Assembly: GCA_965243775.1 (NCBI GenBank)
Contig: CBDEWF010000112.1
Location: 1 to 64,000, forward strand
DNA: 64,000 nt
Origin: Sansalvadorimonas sp965243775
GTDB taxonomy: Bacteria; Pseudomonadota; Gammaproteobacteria; Pseudomonadales; Endozoicomonadaceae
Reading direction: 5' to 3'
The position numbers were made by a program, and so were the translations under genes. Every line of letters starts with the position of its first letter. Positions within the stretch are counted from its first letter, which is position 1. A model generated the notes under the pieces. It worked only from the letters and a program-made list of their open reading frames with translations, was not told the origin of the DNA and did no database searches. This document shows, piece after piece, positions 61,054 through 64,000 of this stretch.

Positions 61054-61361
61054 CGGTCACCGATATAACCGTTCAGGAATCCAGTGTTGCGGGTACGACC
61101 CCTCAACACCTGACCAGCCCCGTGGCACAGGAAACTCAAACATTGCGAGACAGTGTTGAGAAAGCCATGAACAACTATTTTGCCCACCTTGACGGACACG
61201 ATGTCACCAACGTCTACAATATGGTGCTGTCCGAAGTCGAAGCCCCACTGCTGGAAAGCGTTATGACCTACGTCAAGGGTAATCAGACCCGCGCGTCAGT
61301 CATGCTCGGCCTGAACCGGGGCACTCTGCGCAAGAAGCTCAAGCAGTATGGTTTGCTGTAA
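61050..61361 (+). CDS. fis: DNA-binding protein Fis
   Basis: A 103-residue nucleoid-associated protein with the typical C-terminal helix-turn-helix (TYVKGNQTRASVMLGLNRGT, ending LRKKLKQYGLL) and the dimerisation helices before it. It bends DNA and activates rRNA and many other promoters during fast growth. It overlaps dusB by four bases, and its expression is driven from the dusB promoter. A strong hairpin follows nine bases after the stop. Confidence 0.97.
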   Translation: MTVTDITVQESSVAGTTPQHLTSPVAQETQTLRDSVEKAMNNYFAHLDGHDVTNVYNMVLSEVEAPLLESVMTYVKGNQTRASVMLGLNRGTLRKKLKQYGLL

Positions 61362-61369
61362 AGGTATCC

Positions 61370-61404
61370 GGTAAAACAGGCGAACTCCCTTCGCCTGTTT
61401 TACC
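61370..61404 (+). terminator. Terminator hairpin of dusB-fis
   Basis: A perfect 15-base stem (ggtaaaacaggcgaa / ttcgcctgttttacc) with a five-base loop starts nine bases after the fis stop. The T-rich part is inside the 3' arm rather than after it. Confidence 0.75.
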
Positions 61405-61449
61405 ATAGAAATACCATTTCCATCACCTTATGGTGACTAAAACGACATT

Positions 61450-61516
61450 AGCCCATGGGGGCCAAACACCCATATGGCATAAAATACCCGTAGGGCACAA
61501 GGCCCGCTCATGACTA
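61450..61516 (-). repeat. Intergenic repeat copy C (reverse orientation)
   Basis: On the reverse strand this reads catgagcgggc, then cttgtgccctacgggtat and tttatgccatatgggtgt, two 18-bp units. It lies in the 347-base gap between fis and purH. The rest of the gap after the fis hairpin holds no other feature I can see. Confidence 0.65.
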
Positions 61517-61708
61517 TTTTACTTCTGATACCAACCTGACAATAAACCTGCGATAATTGCGGACGCTTGTTCTGCAAGACTGACTCTGAAGCACAAGCAC
61601 CGGTAACAATAATAACAACTCTGGACAAGAGACCCCTTTGAGCGAAAAGAACTGCCAGAACGGCACTTAACTCTATGATTGCTCGATCAACCCATCAGGT
61701 AACTATTT

Positions 61709-63310
61709 GTGAGTGAAACTGTAATGGCTGACAACACAGGCGTTCGAGCCGTTCGCAGAGCGCTGATCAGTGTGTCTGATAAGCAGGGAGTCGTGGAGTT
61801 CTCCCGACGACTAACGGCTCTGGACATTGAGATCCTCTCCACCGGTGGCACTTTCCGTCTTCTTCAGGACAACAATATTTCGGTCACCGAGGTTTCTGAC
61901 TACACAGGCTTTCCCGAAATGATGGATGGCCGGGTAAAAACCCTGCATCCAAAAATTCACGGCGGTATTCTTGCCCGCAGAGGGCAGGACGATGAGGCTA
62001 TGGACAGCCACGGTATCAAACCAATTGATATGGTGGTGGTTAACCTCTATCCATTTGAGCAGACTGTCGCCGACCCGGAGTGCACACTGGCCGACGCCAT
62101 TGAGCATATCGATATTGGTGGCCCAACCATGGTTCGAGCCACTGCAAAAAACCATAAGTATACGGCTATCGTTGTTAATGCCCGGCACTACGACAAAATT
62201 GCCAGCACCCTGGAAACCCAAGGCGGACTGAATGATAGCCTGCGCTTCCAGCTGGCTGTTGAAGCCTTCGAACACACCGCAGCCTATGATGCTGCCATTG
62301 CCAATCATCTGGGTCTTCGCAACCCTGAGCAGCCAGAGCAAAAAGCAGCTTTCCCCAAAACCTTCAACACTCAGTTCATCAAAAACTCTGAGATGCGTTA
62401 TGGAGAAAACTGGCACCAGAGCGCGGCCTTTTATACGGAGCACTTCCCCAAAGAAGCCAGTGTATCTACCGCCCAGGTGATCCAGGGCAAAGCCCTTTCC
62501 TACAACAACATTGCCGATACGGATGCCGCACTGGAGTGCGTGAAAAGTTTCCAGCAACCAGCCTGTGTAATTATTAAACACGCCAACCCCTGTGGAGTCG
62601 CTATCGGGACTGACAGCCTCGATGCTTACAACAAGGCTTATGCAACCGACCCCACTTCAGCATTTGGCGGGGTGATTGCATTTAACAAACCTCTGGATAC
62701 AGAGACTGCCCGCACGATTATTGACCGCCAGTTTGTCGAAGTGATTATCGCCCCAGCCCTCAGCGACGGTTGCCGGGAAGTGTTTGAAACCAAACCCAAC
62801 GTCAGGGTTCTGGTATGCGGAGAACTACCGGAAAAACCAGCCCCTTTCCTGGATTTCAAGCGAGTTAACGGTGGCCTGCTGGTTCAGGATGCTGATATTG
62901 CCAGGGTCAGCCCAGAAGAGTTGAAAGTTGTTACCGAGCGTCTTCCCTCGGACGAAGAAATGCGGGATCTGCAATTTGCCTGGAAGGTGGCTCGCTTTGT
63001 CAAGTCCAATGCCATTGTCTATTGCCGGAACAATCAGACTATCGGTGTGGGAGCCGGCCAGATGAGCCGGGTTTACAGCGCCAGAATCGCAGGTATAAAA
63101 GCCGAAGATGAAGGTCTGGAAGTGGCAGGTTCTGTCATGGCTTCAGATGCTTTCTTCCCCTTCCGGGACGGTATTGATGCTGCAGCTGCGGCTGGCATTA
63201 CCGCTGTTATTCAGCCCGGCGGCTCCATGCGTGACCAAGAGGTGATTGAAGCAGCTAATGAAGCGGGCATGGCCATGATCTTTACCGGCATACGCCATTT
63301 CCGTCATTAA
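61709..63310 (+). CDS. purH: Bifunctional AICAR transformylase/IMP cyclohydrolase
   Basis: A 533-residue enzyme catalysing the last two steps of IMP synthesis. The N-terminal cyclohydrolase domain has ALISVSDKQGVVEFSRRLTA, LSTGGTFRLL, DGRVKTLHPKIHGGILARRG and DIGGPTMVRATAKNH. The C-terminal transformylase domain has RYGENWHQSAAFY, then CVIIKHANPCGVAIGT with the catalytic Lys-His, and GAGQMSRV, ending in MAMIFTGIRHFRH. GTG at 61709 or ATG at 61724 may be the start. purD follows after 165 bases, so purH-purD probably form one unit despite the repeat between them. Confidence 0.96.
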   Translation: MSETVMADNTGVRAVRRALISVSDKQGVVEFSRRLTALDIEILSTGGTFRLLQDNNISVTEVSDYTGFPEMMDGRVKTLHPKIHGGILARRGQDDEAMDSHGIKPIDMVVVNLYPFEQTVADPECTLADAIEHIDIGGPTMVRATAKNHKYTAIVVNARHYDKIASTLETQGGLNDSLRFQLAVEAFEHTAAYDAAIANHLGLRNPEQPEQKAAFPKTFNTQFIKNSEMRYGENWHQSAAFYTEHFPKEASVSTAQVIQGKALSYNNIADTDAALECVKSFQQPACVIIKHANPCGVAIGTDSLDAYNKAYATDPTSAFGGVIAFNKPLDTETARTIIDRQFVEVIIAPALSDGCREVFETKPNVRVLVCGELPEKPAPFLDFKRVNGGLLVQDADIARVSPEELKVVTERLPSDEEMRDLQFAWKVARFVKSNAIVYCRNNQTIGVGAGQMSRVYSARIAGIKAEDEGLEVAGSVMASDAFFPFRDGIDAAAAAGITAVIQPGGSMRDQEVIEAANEAGMAMIFTGIRHFRH

Positions 63311-63325
63311 AAAGAACTGCAAACA

Positions 63326-63456
63326 GTCATGAGCGTGCTGTGTGCCCTACGGGTAAAATGCCCACCTTGAAAAATGAAAATACAGAGGGCGTTTCCATGG
63401 TAAAAAACCAATAACAATGAAATCGTTCGCTATCGGCGGCCCTGACTGCCGCCATC
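63326..63456 (+). repeat. Intergenic repeat copy D between purH and purD
   Basis: A catgagcgtgc lead, one 18-bp unit (tgtgtgccctacgggtaa), aaaatgccc...gggcgttt pairing, an atggtaaa box and a final stem (ggcgg...tgactgccgcc). The part order matches copies A and B. It lies within the purH-purD gap. Confidence 0.65.
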
Positions 63457-63475
63457 ACCCAAAGGATTTACTGGT

Positions 63476-64000
63476 ATGAATATTCTGGTAGTAGGCGGCG
63501 GTGGCCGTGAACATGCACTGGCCTGGAAAGCCGCCCAGTCTCTACTCACTACAGAGGTTTTTGTTGCTCCAGGCAATGCTGGAACAGACAGGGAACCCAA
63601 TGTTACCAATGTAGCCATAGAGGCTACAGATATTGACCGTCTGATTGAGTTTGCCAAAGATACCGGAATTGACCTCACAATTATCGGACCAGAAGCTCCA
63701 CTGGTATCTGGAATTGTCGACCGTTTCCGCCAGGAAGGCCTGACCATATTTGGTCCTGACCGGGGCTCCGCCCAACTTGAGGGTTCAAAAGCTTTTACCA
63801 AGGATTTCCTGGCCCGGCACAAGATTCCCACAGCGGCTTATACCAACTTCACTGAAATAGAACCGGCCGTCGAATATATCAAACAGCAGGGAGCTCCTAT
63901 CGTAGTCAAGGCTGATGGTCTGGCGGCCGGCAAAGGGGTGATTCTTGCGCAAACCGAAGAAGAGGCTATTTCCGCCGTTGAAGATATGCTGGCAGGGAAT
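63476..64000 (+). CDS. purD: Phosphoribosylamine-glycine ligase, 5' part
   Basis: The first 175 codons of PurD, cut by the window edge. It begins MNILVVGGGGREHALAWKAA and continues VFVAPGNAGT, then LTIIGPEAPLVSGIVDRFRQ and the start of the ATP-grasp domain (KAFTKDFLARHKIPTA, APIVVKADGLAAGKGV). It makes GAR from phosphoribosylamine, glycine and ATP in purine synthesis, upstream of PurH in the pathway. Downstream of purH is its usual place in gammaproteobacteria. Confidence 0.95.
   Translation, partial: MNILVVGGGGREHALAWKAAQSLLTTEVFVAPGNAGTDREPNVTNVAIEATDIDRLIEFAKDTGIDLTIIGPEAPLVSGIVDRFRQEGLTIFGPDRGSAQLEGSKAFTKDFLARHKIPTAAYTNFTEIEPAVEYIKQQGAPIVVKADGLAAGKGVILAQTEEEAISAVEDMLAGN

Noticed and set aside
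61811..62581. A 256-codon reverse-strand frame inside purH
   Set aside because: It is a shadow of the purH codons, with no homology or start context.

Overview
The window reads as chromosome of a host-associated gammaproteobacterium. The housekeeping blocks (ppa, dsbD, aroQ-accB-accC, prmA, dusB-fis, purH-purD) are arranged as in gammaproteobacteria. Combined with a type III secretion system (T3SS), several insertion sequences and proteins with eukaryote-like features, this suggests an Endozoicomonas-like member of the Oceanospirillales. That placement is inferred from content, not from a database comparison.

Layout. 1-3.4 kb: a reverse-strand ABC exporter of the GldA/GldF/GldG type whose GldG-like gene is frameshifted and runs off the left edge. 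3.9-6.3 kb: a Lon-family AAA protease. 6.5-7.4 kb: an orphan with a possible Myb/SANT-like helix bundle. 7.7-10.4 kb: the AmmeMemoRadiSam trio (radical SAM gene frameshifted, MEMO-like, AMMECR1-like). 10.4-12.8 kb: an ECF sigma/anti-sigma pair, an Hpt phosphotransfer protein and AmpD. 12.9-16.7 kb: a 1267-residue putative effector with a SidE-type phosphodiesterase segment and a kinase-like segment, followed by an IS110-type transposase and an AT-rich orphan. 19.7-23.2 kb: a small acidic protein, an oligopeptide-binding protein, a small unknown and a YhcC-like radical SAM protein.

23.2-29.2 kb is an accessory island. Two paralogous genes encode putatively exported proteins with 18 and 9 near-identical 32-residue zinc-finger-like repeats. 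Each follows a broken IS66 transposase end, and IS1-like remnants lie on both sides. 29.5-34.9 kb: a doubtful ORF, a GNAT acetyltransferase, adhE with a perfect FNR-type box, and an IS630 transposase that appears to need -1 frameshifting.

35.0-50.5 kb holds a T3SS block in Ysc-like order: sctV-sctY-sctX, a divergent secretin sctC carrying a LysM domain, then sctL-K-J-I, a chaperone, TyeA, SctW, two translocators, a SycD/LcrH-type chaperone, a tip/filament-like protein and an unrecognised large first gene. sctC, sctJ and sctK each carry a single-base frame change, so the system is either decaying or affected by assembly indels. sctD, sctF, sctN and sctQRSTU are not in the window.

50.8-64 kb is ordinary core genome, interrupted by one reverse-strand gene for an exported protein with a methyltransferase-like core. 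A family of short intergenic repeats built from an 18-bp palindrome-centred unit recurs at five places (11.7, 51.3, 53.4, 61.5 and 63.3 kb).
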